In this document: piece after piece, positions 1 to 8,199 of the stretch
How positions within the stretch are numbered: the first letter of the stretch is position 1
Layout of the letters: each line of letters begins with the position of its first letter
Assembly: GCF_014199915.1 (NCBI RefSeq)
Contig: NZ_JACHOO010000006.1
Span: 1-64,000 of the forward strand
Reading direction: 5' to 3'
Length of the DNA: 64,000 nt
Origin: Prosthecomicrobium pneumaticum
GTDB taxonomy: Bacteria; Pseudomonadota; Alphaproteobacteria; Rhizobiales; Kaistiaceae
The notes under the pieces: model-generated
Seen by the model: only the letters and a program-made list of their open reading frames with translations
Databases searched by the model: none
What the model was told of the DNA's origin: nothing
Program-made: the position numbers and the translations under genes

Positions 1-65
1 GCAGGCACTCGACCATCGGCTACGTCAGCCCGATGGAGTTCGAGCGGAAGGTAGGATTAGCTTAA
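1..65 (+). CDS. IS3-family transposase OrfB, C-terminal end (partial)
   Basis: The reading frame starting at base 3 gives a short C-terminal tail with the sequence STIGYVSPMEFE, which is characteristic of the end of IS3-family OrfB (DDE integrase-type) transposases. It stops with TAA at 63-65. The catalytic part lies outside the window to the left. A sequence resembling an IS3-type terminal inverted repeat follows immediately (72-95). This is therefore the right end of an insertion sequence whose transposase reads rightwards into a Fic gene. Confidence 0.85.
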   Translation, partial: RHSTIGYVSPMEFERKVGLA

Positions 66-71
66 CTGCGC

Positions 72-95
72 GTCCACGAAACCGGCAGCAGGCCA
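72..95 (+). repeat. Probable right terminal inverted repeat of the IS3-family element
   Basis: The sequence beginning GTCCACGAAACCGGCAGC resembles IS3-family right ends and sits just after the OrfB stop. Fic-like coding begins directly after it, which places the element boundary near 95. The left repeat is not in the window, so the exact end cannot be confirmed. Confidence 0.6.
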
Positions 96-1010
96 AATCT
101 CCAGCTCGAAGCCAAAGCTCACATCACAGTCCAGAAATGGATCGATGAGGGCGGGCTTACGGCTCCCACATCTCCAGACGCGCTGCGCGAACTCCATCGG
201 CGCTTTTGCGAGCTGCTCCCACCCGAACTGCTTGTCGTCAGCGATCCTGCAACAGGGCGAGAGATACCGGTCATCCCCGGCGCGCTGCGTGAAGACGACG
301 TGCAGGTAGGGCGGCACATTGCGATCAGCCCTGGCGCGGTTCCGCGCTTCCTCGAACGCTTCCATGGCGCCTATCGCAGGCTCGGGCGCATCGATTCTAT
401 CTTGGCCGCCGCCGCGGCCCACCACCGTCTCTTGTGGGTCCACCCCTTCGCCGACGGCAACGGCCGGGTCGCGCGACTTATGTCGTACGCCATGCTCAAA
501 GATGCCCTCGACACGAAGGGGCTTTGGTCCGTCGCGCGCGGCCTTGCCCGCGATGAGAGGAAATACAAGCACCACCTCGCTGCTTGCGACATGACCCGCC
601 GCAACGACCTCGACGGCCGTGGCAATCTGAGCGAGGAAGAGCTCGCAAAGTTCACCCGCTTCTTTCTGGAAACCTGCATCGATCAGGTCACCTTCATGGA
701 AAGCCTGATGAAGCCGGATCGCCTGCGCGACCGCGTGATGATCTGGGCCGAAGAACTCATCCGCGCCGGCGAGCTTCCCTCCAAGTCAGACCTCATCCTC
801 AAGGCCGTCCTTTACCAGGGCGAACTCCAGCGCGCCGAAGCTGTCGCGCTCTTGGGATTAAGCGAACGCGCCGCCCGGCGCGTCACCTCCGCCCTTCTCG
901 ATATTGGCGCGCTCACTTCCGAAAGTACGCGGGCGCCGCTCCATCTTGCCTTCCCGGCGAAATTCGCCGAGCGCTGGATGCCGGGACTATTTCCTGAGAA
1001 GCGAGACTAA
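96..1010 (+). pseudogene. Fic family protein, 5' end cut off by an IS element
   Basis: Fic proteins transfer AMP or related groups from nucleotides onto target proteins. The hallmark motif HPFADGNGR is encoded at about 441-467 and is intact. Downstream segments (WSVARGLAR, CDMTRR-DLDGRGNLSEEEL, LETCIDQVTFME, WMPGLFPE) match the long Fic subfamily that carries a C-terminal winged-helix-like part. Fic-like sequence is readable from about base 96 (LEAKAHITVQKWIDEG, then LHRRFCELLPPELL), well upstream of the first ATG at 300. No start codon or promoter of its own survives beside the insertion sequence. The catalytic core is complete but the N-terminus is missing, so the gene is probably inactive unless it is read from the IS or from the internal ATG. 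Confidence 0.85.
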
Positions 1011-1063
1011 CGCAAAACGTATGCGCGTTATGCCCCGCTAGCTCCTTTCAGGTGAAGAATACT

Positions 1064-4000
1064 TTAGTCTTCGTACAGTACGCCAATGACAAGGCGAACA
1101 TAGTCGACAATGGGGCCGTCCCACATGCCATCTTCCAGCTCTTCAGTTTGCAGAACGATGGATTGTCCTAAGCCACCGATCGTCTCAAAATGCCTCAGGT
1201 AAGGGAATTTGGCAGAGACCGGGGCACCAATTCGTTTCAGCAATTCGCTGCCATCCTTCAGGGTTATCGCCGCAAGCTTCGCTTCGTGTTGCCCGAGTTC
1301 CGCGGGGAGCACATGCTCGCCGCCCAGCAGGAGCTGTCCAGGTAGCGCGAGCGGCACAGCACTTTCCTGGTTTAGCCGGTAGACCGCTTTGATCTCATCT
1401 ACGATTTTATCGCGATCGACCTGAACGGCTTCACGTCCGCTGACCGGTGGCACGCTCTCAACGAGTAGGCAGCCTACAACCCGGTGCAGCGCATAATCCT
1501 CCCCGCGGACCATCTTCGTCGGCGGACTTTCACGCGGGTCCGGCGTTTCCGCGGCGAGCGCGTAACCATCGCCTTGACGGAAGAGCCGGCGCGCCAAGGT
1601 TTCGCCCTTCCTCCGTGCAATCACAAGATTGCGGTCGCGTCCCGCTGCAGGCGTGGCTTCGACGATCGCAATGTATCCTTTCGGAATTGCGAAGCCAAAA
1701 TTGTCCGCGCGGATGTAGAAAAGCGACTTGTCATCAAACCAAGACGACGAGAACGCGTCCGTTGCCTCCTCCTGCGACCCTTCGATAGTTCCCGGCCCGC
1801 TGAACGCCGCCAGATTTGGATGCACCACAAATCGCCTGTCGCTGGCCGCAATAGACGTAAGCGGAAGCAGATTGTCGTTAGCCGGGGCTTGCGGCAGGCG
1901 GTTGTTCGATCGCCAGTCCCGGAATGCGCGGTGAAGATCTTCTATGCCTGACGCGATCGTTCGCAAGTGGGATGCGACCGCCGTCACTCGGCCGTAGCTA
2001 ACGGCGCCCGGCGTATGATGCGCATCATTGAGGACCGCGTAGCACTCGCTGTCGGCCGCCAATCCGGGATGGCGCGCAAACTTAGTAACGGACGCGTGAG
2101 AGAATAAAGCGCTTGGCGGTGTCGCGACGAGTGAGCGAAGATAATTCAGATGATCCCCCAGCGTGGGCTTCATGGCGGGGCTGGCGTAAGCTGGATAGGC
2201 TGGATCATCGAAGAGGTCGCGCAGACGCGTCTCGATATAGGTTCTCGTCGTCGTGGCATATCGCAGGGCAGCCGGATGATCGTCGATGTTCTGCTCAAAA
2301 GCCTGCCTGTCCTCATCCAGTTGCCTTCTGGCGGGACCGAGCGCAATCGTATCGCGCCTTGCATTGACCCCATGAATGCTCTGATGGGTGAAGGCGCATT
2401 TTGTCGTGGCTTCCGAGGCGATCATCATCGCGAAATTGCGATCGTAAGTAGTAATGATCGGCTGGGCAGTACCCGCGGCGAGCTCCACAATCACATCAGC
2501 CATCCGGCTACGGTTGTGCTCGTCGAGGAGCTCTTGCGGATCATCGAGAAGAAGAAGCTCAAGGCCACCTCTGACGCGAAGCACGTGCTCCCTGAACGCC
2601 AGAAAAAACGCAATGAGGCTCGCCCTTAGGGCAGAAGCGTTGGAGATATGCTGGGCCGGCGCGGAAATCTTGCCATTTCCCGCCTGAAACTCGATGACGC
2701 CTGATGCACTCATGGCCGTTCGTTTGATGAACGGGCCGGAAACGGGTGCCATGTATATCTTGGCACGCCAGCGCGCGGCGCTGCTTTCAAGGTTCCTCTG
2801 AAGAGCCTCGATTTGAGCGGAAGCCAGTGTGCCAAGGCGTTCCAGCTCGGCAAGTGCCGTCCGGGCCTCGTCACAGGCCTTGATAGTAGATTCTGCCTTG
2901 CGACGTTCGGTAAGCGCCTTGCTCATGCGTTCGCAATACTCGATTGCATCGGTAATAGGGGAAGCACCGTCTACAATCGACTGAAGGGCACCTAATTTGC
3001 TGCTGAGCGGCGACTGAGTATCCATCTGCGTCGCCGGATCGGGCCCGGCATCTCGGCCGACAACAGCGGAGAACAGGGTACCGAGTGCCTCCTTCGCCTG
3101 TCTCCGCCAGGCGGCGAAGGAGATCGCGCGCTGAATCCGCCCGACAGCCTTCTCCAGCACAGCGACATCGCTTCCGAGGCCTTCCGGTGCGCTCCAGAGT
3201 TTAGGCTCCCGATAGTCGAGAAGCAGACTTGCCTGTTCTTCGAAGTTCGCTCTTGTCTCCACCTGCAAGGCGGATAGCGCTCCGACGAAGGGTTTGGCGC
3301 TGAACAATTCCTCGCATACTGCTTGACGGAGCAGCACGACAGGGGACTCAGGCAAATCCTTGCTGCGCTCGTCCCGGAGCGCTGCTGGCAGTTTGTCAGC
3401 AAGCAGCGCGTTGCAGCGTTGCGCCCAGCTCTGGATAGTCTGGGACAAAAGCTCAGGCTCTTCATGGCGAGCCTCCTCCAGATGTACGCGCACCAGCTTT
3501 CCCGTGGCGGCGTCAATCTGATCAACCAGCGGGCTGTTGCATATGTGGCAATGCACATCGGTCGCAACGCCATTCGCCAAGGCCCACGAGGCAACCGAAG
3601 CATAGAGATGCTTGCGGGCGGCAAGCGGAGGGTCGGAAATTAGCGCTCCCAAGGTCGCGGCTTGGGAGAAGATGGCGTCGAGGAGAGCATTCGCGTCTTT
3701 CATCTCGTCGTCCGAGAGCTTTCCAAGGCCTCCCAGCCTTGCCGCACTTTCGAGTTGGCCAAGACGCTGGAGTTCCGCCCTCGCGAACGGGATACTCTCT
3801 TCAAGATTTGCACGCGCAGCAGCGTCGTCGGGATCAAACGTGCCGCCGATGATCTGCCTCGCGGCCTGCAGGGCGGCGGCCTTTCTACTGACGAAGTGCG
3901 ATTGCAGCTGCGCAACCTCGATTTCGGCCCTCCCGTCGGCCGTGGGAACCGGCAATGCACCCTCCGGTGCCATGGCGGGAAACTCCTCTATCCTTCCCCT

Positions 4001-5017
4001 CAGATCGTGAACCGCCTCATTGAACCTGTTGTCCGCATCAACAATGCGATCTTCCGCGCGTTTGCGCAGTTTGTCCTTGATGTAGGTCGACGCCCGTTCA
4101 GCATGACGCTGTAGGGTGGTGAGCTCGGAGAGTCCCGTAAGCTGTGAGACGGCTCGCCCTAAATCCGACGCCTCGCCCAACTGCAGATGTTGGAGTACTG
4201 CCGGCATGGTGGTGCTGATGGTGAACGCCACGGGGTCGACGCCGAGCGAGGTGAGGTTAGGCGGCTGCTCCGAGAGCTTGCCGCGCTGCGTACGGGTCTG
4301 AGTTCGTCGTATGGGCGGTAGTAGAACGCCTTCTTCGTCTGCAAATGTAAGTTCGACCCAAGTATCAACAGGGATTTTCTGGTCAGGCGCGGGCATGAAA
4401 CCAGACAGCGAGGGTAGCGGCGTTACGGGAGTCAGCGTATGAGCGGTGAAAGTTGGCCCCTCATCACCTTCACGTTCGACAAGGCTGTCGAACTCTTCGG
4501 CACCATTGGCTGGCGTTCTCTGCGGGCGGAGAACCATCCCGGTAAGGCACCACACAATCGCATTCAACAAGGAAGTCTTGCCCGAACCGTTCCAGCCTTC
4601 GAGCAGGGTCAGGGAGTCGCTTGGTTGAAAAATAAAATCAGGCGGCGCCTCTGACTCCGAACCATATGCGTGAAGTCCACCGAAACGATGCGCGCGCACG
4701 CTGACCAGTCTCAGGCGATGATTGGCATTGGCAATCGCGATCGACGGCACGGGCAAAGAAGGAACTGGCTTTCCGACGCACTCGACAATAGCTTCCGCGT
4801 CCGCTTCGCTCATCCGTCCCTGCCATTTGGTACGATTGACGCGATACCAGTTGAGGATCGATTTGGCGTTACCGGACGAAAGCTCAAAGCTTCCACTATC
4901 GACGATAACCGGCTGGCCGCTAATGAGGTCCGAAAAGAGACTGTCGAGCGTGTGCAGATGGAGGGCGCGCTGCTGCCGCCCCGCCTGATTAACTGTCACT
5001 TGCTCCGGCCCGCTCAT
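1064..5017 (-). CDS. Rad50/SMC-like AAA ATPase with C-terminal S24 (LexA-like) fold, 1317 aa
   Basis: This is a very large ABC/Rad50-type ATPase. Walker A (GWNGSGKTS) is at residues 141-149, a CxxC zinc-hook-like motif (CHIC) at 490-493, an ABC-signature-like stretch near 791-808 and Walker B (LELLLLDDPQELLD) at 819-832. Predicted helical arms lie between the lobes. After the ATPase comes an LNDAHH motif (996-1001) of a kind I associate with ABC ATPases of defence islands. Residues about 1098-1190 follow the strand pattern of peptidase S24/LexA domains (FYIRADNFG, IPKGYIAIVEA, LVIARRKGE, ARRLFR, HRVVGCLLVE). The positions of the catalytic Ser and Lys read as Asn1106 and Arg1143 in my hand alignment. 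The likely role is sensing DNA or nucleoprotein in phage or plasmid defence; that is inference. It is preceded on the same strand by a membrane-anchored protein gene. Confidence 0.8.
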   Translation of the reverse strand: MSGPEQVTVNQAGRQQRALHLHTLDSLFSDLISGQPVIVDSGSFELSSGNAKSILNWYRVNRTKWQGRMSEADAEAIVECVGKPVPSLPVPSIAIANANHRLRLVSVRAHRFGGLHAYGSESEAPPDFIFQPSDSLTLLEGWNGSGKTSLLNAIVWCLTGMVLRPQRTPANGAEEFDSLVEREGDEGPTFTAHTLTPVTPLPSLSGFMPAPDQKIPVDTWVELTFADEEGVLLPPIRRTQTRTQRGKLSEQPPNLTSLGVDPVAFTISTTMPAVLQHLQLGEASDLGRAVSQLTGLSELTTLQRHAERASTYIKDKLRKRAEDRIVDADNRFNEAVHDLRGRIEEFPAMAPEGALPVPTADGRAEIEVAQLQSHFVSRKAAALQAARQIIGGTFDPDDAAARANLEESIPFARAELQRLGQLESAARLGGLGKLSDDEMKDANALLDAIFSQAATLGALISDPPLAARKHLYASVASWALANGVATDVHCHICNSPLVDQIDAATGKLVRVHLEEARHEEPELLSQTIQSWAQRCNALLADKLPAALRDERSKDLPESPVVLLRQAVCEELFSAKPFVGALSALQVETRANFEEQASLLLDYREPKLWSAPEGLGSDVAVLEKAVGRIQRAISFAAWRRQAKEALGTLFSAVVGRDAGPDPATQMDTQSPLSSKLGALQSIVDGASPITDAIEYCERMSKALTERRKAESTIKACDEARTALAELERLGTLASAQIEALQRNLESSAARWRAKIYMAPVSGPFIKRTAMSASGVIEFQAGNGKISAPAQHISNASALRASLIAFFLAFREHVLRVRGGLELLLLDDPQELLDEHNRSRMADVIVELAAGTAQPIITTYDRNFAMMIASEATTKCAFTHQSIHGVNARRDTIALGPARRQLDEDRQAFEQNIDDHPAALRYATTTRTYIETRLRDLFDDPAYPAYASPAMKPTLGDHLNYLRSLVATPPSALFSHASVTKFARHPGLAADSECYAVLNDAHHTPGAVSYGRVTAVASHLRTIASGIEDLHRAFRDWRSNNRLPQAPANDNLLPLTSIAASDRRFVVHPNLAAFSGPGTIEGSQEEATDAFSSSWFDDKSLFYIRADNFGFAIPKGYIAIVEATPAAGRDRNLVIARRKGETLARRLFRQGDGYALAAETPDPRESPPTKMVRGEDYALHRVVGCLLVESVPPVSGREAVQVDRDKIVDEIKAVYRLNQESAVPLALPGQLLLGGEHVLPAELGQHEAKLAAITLKDGSELLKRIGAPVSAKFPYLRHFETIGGLGQSIVLQTEELEDGMWDGPIVDYVRLVIGVLYED

Positions 5018-5102
5018 CGCATCGCTCGTTTGGATCGTCGTTATTAAGTTGAGACCGCTTATATTAGTCTAGAGGCTCAAACACTTCCACTGTCGAGTAT
5101 TT

Positions 5103-5114
5103 TCCGTATACGGA
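5103..5114. promoter_or_regulatory. 12-bp perfect palindrome upstream of the Rad50-like gene
   Basis: TCCGTATACGGA is a perfect 12-base palindrome about 90 bases upstream of the ATG at 5017, in AT-richer sequence that should hold the promoter. It is a candidate repressor operator. No regulator gene is adjacent. Confidence 0.4.
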
Positions 5115-5216
5115 CACTGTGCACGCAATGCTGGTCTATTGGCGCGAATGAGGCTCGATGCCCTTTGAGCGCCACGGCCTGGGGGATGCAACGGGGGCGC
5201 GCAGCGGCCCCCTTGC

Positions 5217-5247
5217 CAAGATGCGGGGTACTACCCCGCACATCTTG
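5217..5247. repeat. Strong hairpin in the gap between two minus-strand genes
   Basis: CAAGATG-CGGGGTA pairs with TACCCCG-CATCTTG, a 14-bp stem broken only by a two-base CA bulge. It lies 10 bases past the stop of the membrane-protein gene, so it could terminate or attenuate that transcript. The flanking GC-rich sequence with CCCCCTTGCCAAG resembles leader regions of mobilisation loci in alphaproteobacteria, so a relict transfer-origin arm is an alternative. Confidence 0.45.
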
Positions 5248-5256
5248 CGATCAATT

Positions 5257-6030
5257 CTATCTCCATCCTGCCCACAAGAGTATTTGCCATATCCCCACTC
5301 CGATGGTCACCAGCGTCGCGACGAGTCCGACGCTCTTCATGCCCCGGCTTTCGAAAAGCCTGTCCAGTGCAATGCCGTATCCGCGCGATGCCGTCTTTAG
5401 CTTGCCCGCAAGCAGCTTGCGGACGACAGAATGCAGGAAGCCCACTTTGCAGAGAGTGGAGTTGTGCATCCTGATAAATTCGTTGTTGCGGAAGGCCTGC
5501 ACTTCCTCCTCGCCGGTGAGAAAGTGCCTGTGGCGCCCGCCGTTAAGTTCCATGAGCGACGTCATCTTAGGATGCGCCGCATAGTCGCCGCCATATCTGT
5601 CCGCTAGGAGATCGTTAAGGTTCAGCCGCCTTTCTACTGGAATAACTGGCGCATCATTGCCCCCGAGAACGCGATATCGGTGCTCAAGATGTTCGAAGCC
5701 GTACGTGAGATTCCGCATGTTCCAGTGGACCCAGTACTTGTCGCGCCTGTCCCGCACGAAGGTGTAGAAGTCCTGGAGAAGGCGGCGCTCGACTTCGTCG
5801 AAACGTTCGATGACAAGCTCACGTGGAATGTGAAGCTCTTCCGCAATCGCATGCGTCGAGAAGCTGACAGTCTGCTCCGTCGCATAGTGCGTAATCCCGA
5901 TCGAGGTGATGCGGGGGGAGAGCGCCTCGTTGTCGTCGTAGAGGCTCTGACACGAATAATGTATCAGATAAAGGTTCTCGGGATGCTTCTTCCCCTCATC
6001 AATAAAGTCTCTTGCTGTATATATGCTCAC
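5257..6030 (-). CDS. Hypothetical protein with one C-terminal membrane segment
   Basis: The GTG at 6030 is chosen because GAGGG precedes it at good spacing and the upstream in-frame extension is low-complexity. The product is about 257 aa. The soluble part contains LIHYSCQSLYDD near the N-terminus, WVHWNMRNLTYGFEHLEHRY in the middle, and LMELNGGRHRHFLTGEEE later. The last 25 residues (VGLVATLVTIGVGIWQILLW) form one predicted membrane helix. The spacing of PRITSIGI and HWNM---YGF---R loosely recalls the exonuclease/RNase H-like fold, but the acidic residues are absent and I do not assign it. It lies upstream of the Rad50-like gene on the same strand, so the pair could be an effector-sensor unit. 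Confidence 0.7.
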   Translation of the reverse strand: MSIYTARDFIDEGKKHPENLYLIHYSCQSLYDDNEALSPRITSIGITHYATEQTVSFSTHAIAEELHIPRELVIERFDEVERRLLQDFYTFVRDRRDKYWVHWNMRNLTYGFEHLEHRYRVLGGNDAPVIPVERRLNLNDLLADRYGGDYAAHPKMTSLMELNGGRHRHFLTGEEEVQAFRNNEFIRMHNSTLCKVGFLHSVVRKLLAGKLKTASRGYGIALDRLFESRGMKSVGLVATLVTIGVGIWQILLWAGWR

Positions 6031-6121
6031 AGTCCGCCCTCGCGCTCTGTAAGCATTATCTTTCGGCCCTTGAAGGTCAAGTTTTGTAGTGTGCCTACCC
6101 ACCGTCGGGCGGGGTTTGGGG

Positions 6122-6183
6122 CTGGCGCGGGACCGCTCCCGCGCCAGGGGCAAACGAAGTCGGCCGGGGTCGTGCCCCGGCCG
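6122..6183 (-). terminator. Tandem GC-rich hairpins after the DUF3768 gene cluster
   Basis: Two perfect stems follow each other: 6122-6132 with 6137-6147 (11 bp, loop CCGC) and 6161-6169 with 6175-6183 (9 bp). They begin a few bases past the stop codon at 6189 of the minus-strand gene. Neither has a clear U-tract, so intrinsic termination is only probable. Confidence 0.5.
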
Positions 6184-6188
6184 GTTCG

Positions 6189-6587
6189 TCACGGCGATGT
6201 CAGACGGGAAACACCCCATTCGGCCGCCGCCATCGCTTCGATGAGATCGTCACGGACGCCAGCCACGATGAGCGCAGCCCACGTCCCATTCTCCTGGGCG
6301 TAGAGCCGGGCGAGCGGACACGCCATGCCGGTGGGCGCATACCAGATCAGCCGGTATCCGCTCCCGTCCGGCTCCCACGCCAGAGCGCCGCGGCCATCGG
6401 CGAGGCTCGCCAAGGCCGCCGCATTGGCGTTGAAGACACCGGCGATCCAGTGACGCAGCAGCGCCTTGGTGCGCTCGTCACCGAGCCCGCCGGTATCGGC
6501 CAGAGCCTGCGCAAGAAGCGCAGACTCCAGCTCGGCGGTGTAACGGGCGGCGGTATCGTCGCCCGCGATGTCGGCGAAGGAGCGCAT
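6189..6587 (-). CDS. Conserved hypothetical protein of plasmid/ICE accessory modules
   Basis: This 132-aa protein begins MRSFADIAGDD. It is rich in alanine in the first half (residues 15-65, helical) and ends with a small beta-rich part containing WEPDGSGYRLIWYAPTGM. I do not recognise a named domain. It is the last gene of a tightly packed minus-strand group of three: its ATG at 6587 overlaps the stop of the DUF3768 gene by one base. Such groups are common beside conjugation or partition genes of alphaproteobacterial mobile elements. Function unknown. Confidence 0.65.
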   Translation of the reverse strand: MRSFADIAGDDTAARYTAELESALLAQALADTGGLGDERTKALLRHWIAGVFNANAAALASLADGRGALAWEPDGSGYRLIWYAPTGMACPLARLYAQENGTWAALIVAGVRDDLIEAMAAAEWGVSRLTSP

Positions 6588-6916
6588 CAGTACTCCCTCG
6601 CCAGCATGATGGTGAGGACACGGGCCGTCTTCTTCGGATCGGCCGGGTCTTCGCTGCCGCCGGTCAGCGTCGGATCGTAATAGTCGATCTTCCAGAAGAT
6701 GGTGCCGGCGCCGTCCTGCCGGAACGAGCCGAAATCGTGCTCGCCGTAAGGGTCGTTGTCCGGCGTGAAGGCATCGAACGTGCGCACCTTCGCGACGATG
6801 CTCTCACGCACCGGGAACGGCAGGGCATCGATGCCCGATGTGATCATCACGCGTCCGCCGATGAAGGTCATGCGCAGGACATCGTTGAGATCGGCGATGG
6901 ATAGAGGCGCGCTCAT
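6587..6916 (-). CDS. DUF3768 domain protein
   Basis: The 109-aa product has the conserved core of DUF3768: LNDVLRMTFIGGRVMITSG near the N-terminus, then DPYGEHDFGSF, FWKIDYYD and RVLTIMLAREY at the C-terminus. The family is small, cytosolic, of unknown function, and found mostly on plasmids and integrative elements of alphaproteobacteria. Its start overlaps the stop of the upstream gene (6913-7146) by four bases, so translation is probably coupled. Confidence 0.85.
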   Translation of the reverse strand: MSAPLSIADLNDVLRMTFIGGRVMITSGIDALPFPVRESIVAKVRTFDAFTPDNDPYGEHDFGSFRQDGAGTIFWKIDYYDPTLTGGSEDPADPKKTARVLTIMLAREY

Positions 6917-7146
6917 CGCGCACCTCCCTCTTCCAGCGGATAAAGGGCGAAGCCCTCCGAGACGATCTGCGTGCCGCTAAGCCGGACGAAGAGCGAGCCG
7001 TCTTCCCTGGCCCAGGCAACCCCGATGCGCTCGAAGCTGGCATTCTCGCCCTGGCCGGTGCGGATTTTCGCGACATGCGTAGGCGGATTGCCCGAAGGCG
7101 GCGGATTTTGCGCGGGAGCGCGGTTGCGATTGTTGAAGTTGGACAT
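6913..7146 (-). CDS. Small hypothetical protein, first gene of the DUF3768 group
   Basis: This 77-aa protein starts MSNFNNRNRAPAQ, with a low-complexity Asn/Pro-rich N-terminus. The C-terminal half (SFERIGVAWAREDGSLFVRL) looks like a small beta sheet. The start is preceded by GAAAGGAAAC at suitable spacing. No known domain is recognised. It leads a three-gene overlapping group with DUF3768. Confidence 0.6.
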   Translation of the reverse strand: MSNFNNRNRAPAQNPPPSGNPPTHVAKIRTGQGENASFERIGVAWAREDGSLFVRLSGTQIVSEGFALYPLEEGGAR

Positions 7147-7557
7147 TTGAGTTTCCTTTCGTTGATGGGCTGGACGATCCAGCCGATGCGTCGAAAGGGG
7201 CGGGCCGATTGAGCCTTGCGTGTCATGGCCGACACGGGAGCGTCAGCGAACGGAGCGGGCTGGCCATTGACGCGAGCGAAGCGTCAGGCGCGGCCTGCCA
7301 TCCTCGCGCATCAACTGGCTGGTGCGTCCAGTGCCCGGAAGAGGAAGGAAGAGGAAATTCATCCGGATAACTTCAAGGCATCTTTGCACCGCTGCGCGGA
7401 AACGACCGTTTTTGTGGTCAAATCAAGGCATGCACTCGATCATCCGCAACAACAGGCAGTCCTTCGATTTTCGTCGTGTTCGAAAGGGTTGGGAACGTCG
7501 GCGCGAAAACGGTCCTTATTGCGCAGGCCAGCGGGGCGTGCAGGAGGCAGGCGCCCG
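7147..7557. other. Divergent intergenic region with inverted repeats upstream of a resolvase
   Basis: These 411 bases separate the DUF3768 group (minus) from the resolvase (plus). A perfect 7-bp hairpin (GGCTGGA/TCCAGCC) is at 7168-7184. Nine-base inverted repeats GACCGTTTT at 7404-7412 and AAAACGGTC at 7506-7514 lie in the 150 bases before the resolvase start, where res sites of serine resolvases usually lie. I see no convincing gene here. Confidence 0.45.
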
Positions 7558-8199
7558 ATGGTGAGAAGGATCGGATATCTGCGCGTCTCCACGGCCGAGC
7601 AGCGACCCGATCGCCAGATCGACGGGCTCAGGCATGTCTGCGACGCGCTCCATATCGAAAAGCTCTCCGCGCTGGCGCGTGTGCGTCCCGTCTATGAGGG
7701 CATCCTCGCGCAGCTCGGCAGCGGCGACGTGTTCGTCATCTGGGACCTCGACCGCGCGTTCCGCTCCGCCAAGGATGCGCTCAACGAACTCGACCGCCTG
7801 CGCACGCGCGGCATCTCGATCCACATCGCCAATCTCGGCCTCGATACGACCACGCCTTACGGCACGCTCCTCTTCACCGTTGTCAGCGCGCTCGCCGAAT
7901 TCGAGCGGCGCCTGCTCTCCCAGCGCACGCGCGAGGGCCTTGCCGCCGCGCGGAAGCGTGGCAAGCGGCTCGGCCGTCCGCCCAAGCTTTCACCGCGCCA
8001 GGTCGAGCGCGCCGCGCGCCTGCTGCGCGAGAAGCGAGAGACTGTGCGCGAGATCGCAACCCGCTACGGCGTCCATCCCTGGACGCTCCAGCGCGCCGTG
8101 AACAGCAAACGACCCAAGGGGAAGACCAGCCATGCCGACAGCAAGGGACATACTCGACGAAAGACTGGCGCGCGGGGAGATCACCGCGCAGGAACATGA
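7558..8199 (+). CDS. Serine resolvase/invertase (site-specific recombinase)
   Basis: The start is the ATG at 7558 with AGGAGG about ten bases upstream. The 213-aa product has the resolvase catalytic domain: RIGYLRVSTAEQ with the nucleophilic Ser at residue 11, WDLDRAFRSAKDAL, the segment around LFTVVSALAEFERRLLSQRT and the long E helix. A C-terminal helix-turn-helix follows (RETVREIATRYGVHPWTLQ), and the basic tail is overlapped by the next gene. The size and layout match the Tn3-resolvase/DNA-invertase group (Hin/Pin-like). Its cargo or target inversion is not obvious, though short inverted repeats lie upstream. Confidence 0.9.
   Translation: MVRRIGYLRVSTAEQRPDRQIDGLRHVCDALHIEKLSALARVRPVYEGILAQLGSGDVFVIWDLDRAFRSAKDALNELDRLRTRGISIHIANLGLDTTTPYGTLLFTVVSALAEFERRLLSQRTREGLAAARKRGKRLGRPPKLSPRQVERAARLLREKRETVREIATRYGVHPWTLQRAVNSKRPKGKTSHADSKGHTRRKTGARGDHRAGT

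Noticed and set aside
5257-6030. Exonuclease/RNase H-like assignment of the membrane protein
   Set aside because: The strand spacing is suggestive but the required acidic residues are missing.
5257-6219. Longer 320-aa version of the membrane protein
   Set aside because: The first 63 residues come from a GC-rich spacer with hairpins; the GTG at 6030 has a good ribosome-binding site.
7216-7557. N-terminal extension of the resolvase
   Set aside because: The extra 114 residues have no resolvase character, and the ATG at 7558 has an AGGAGG site.
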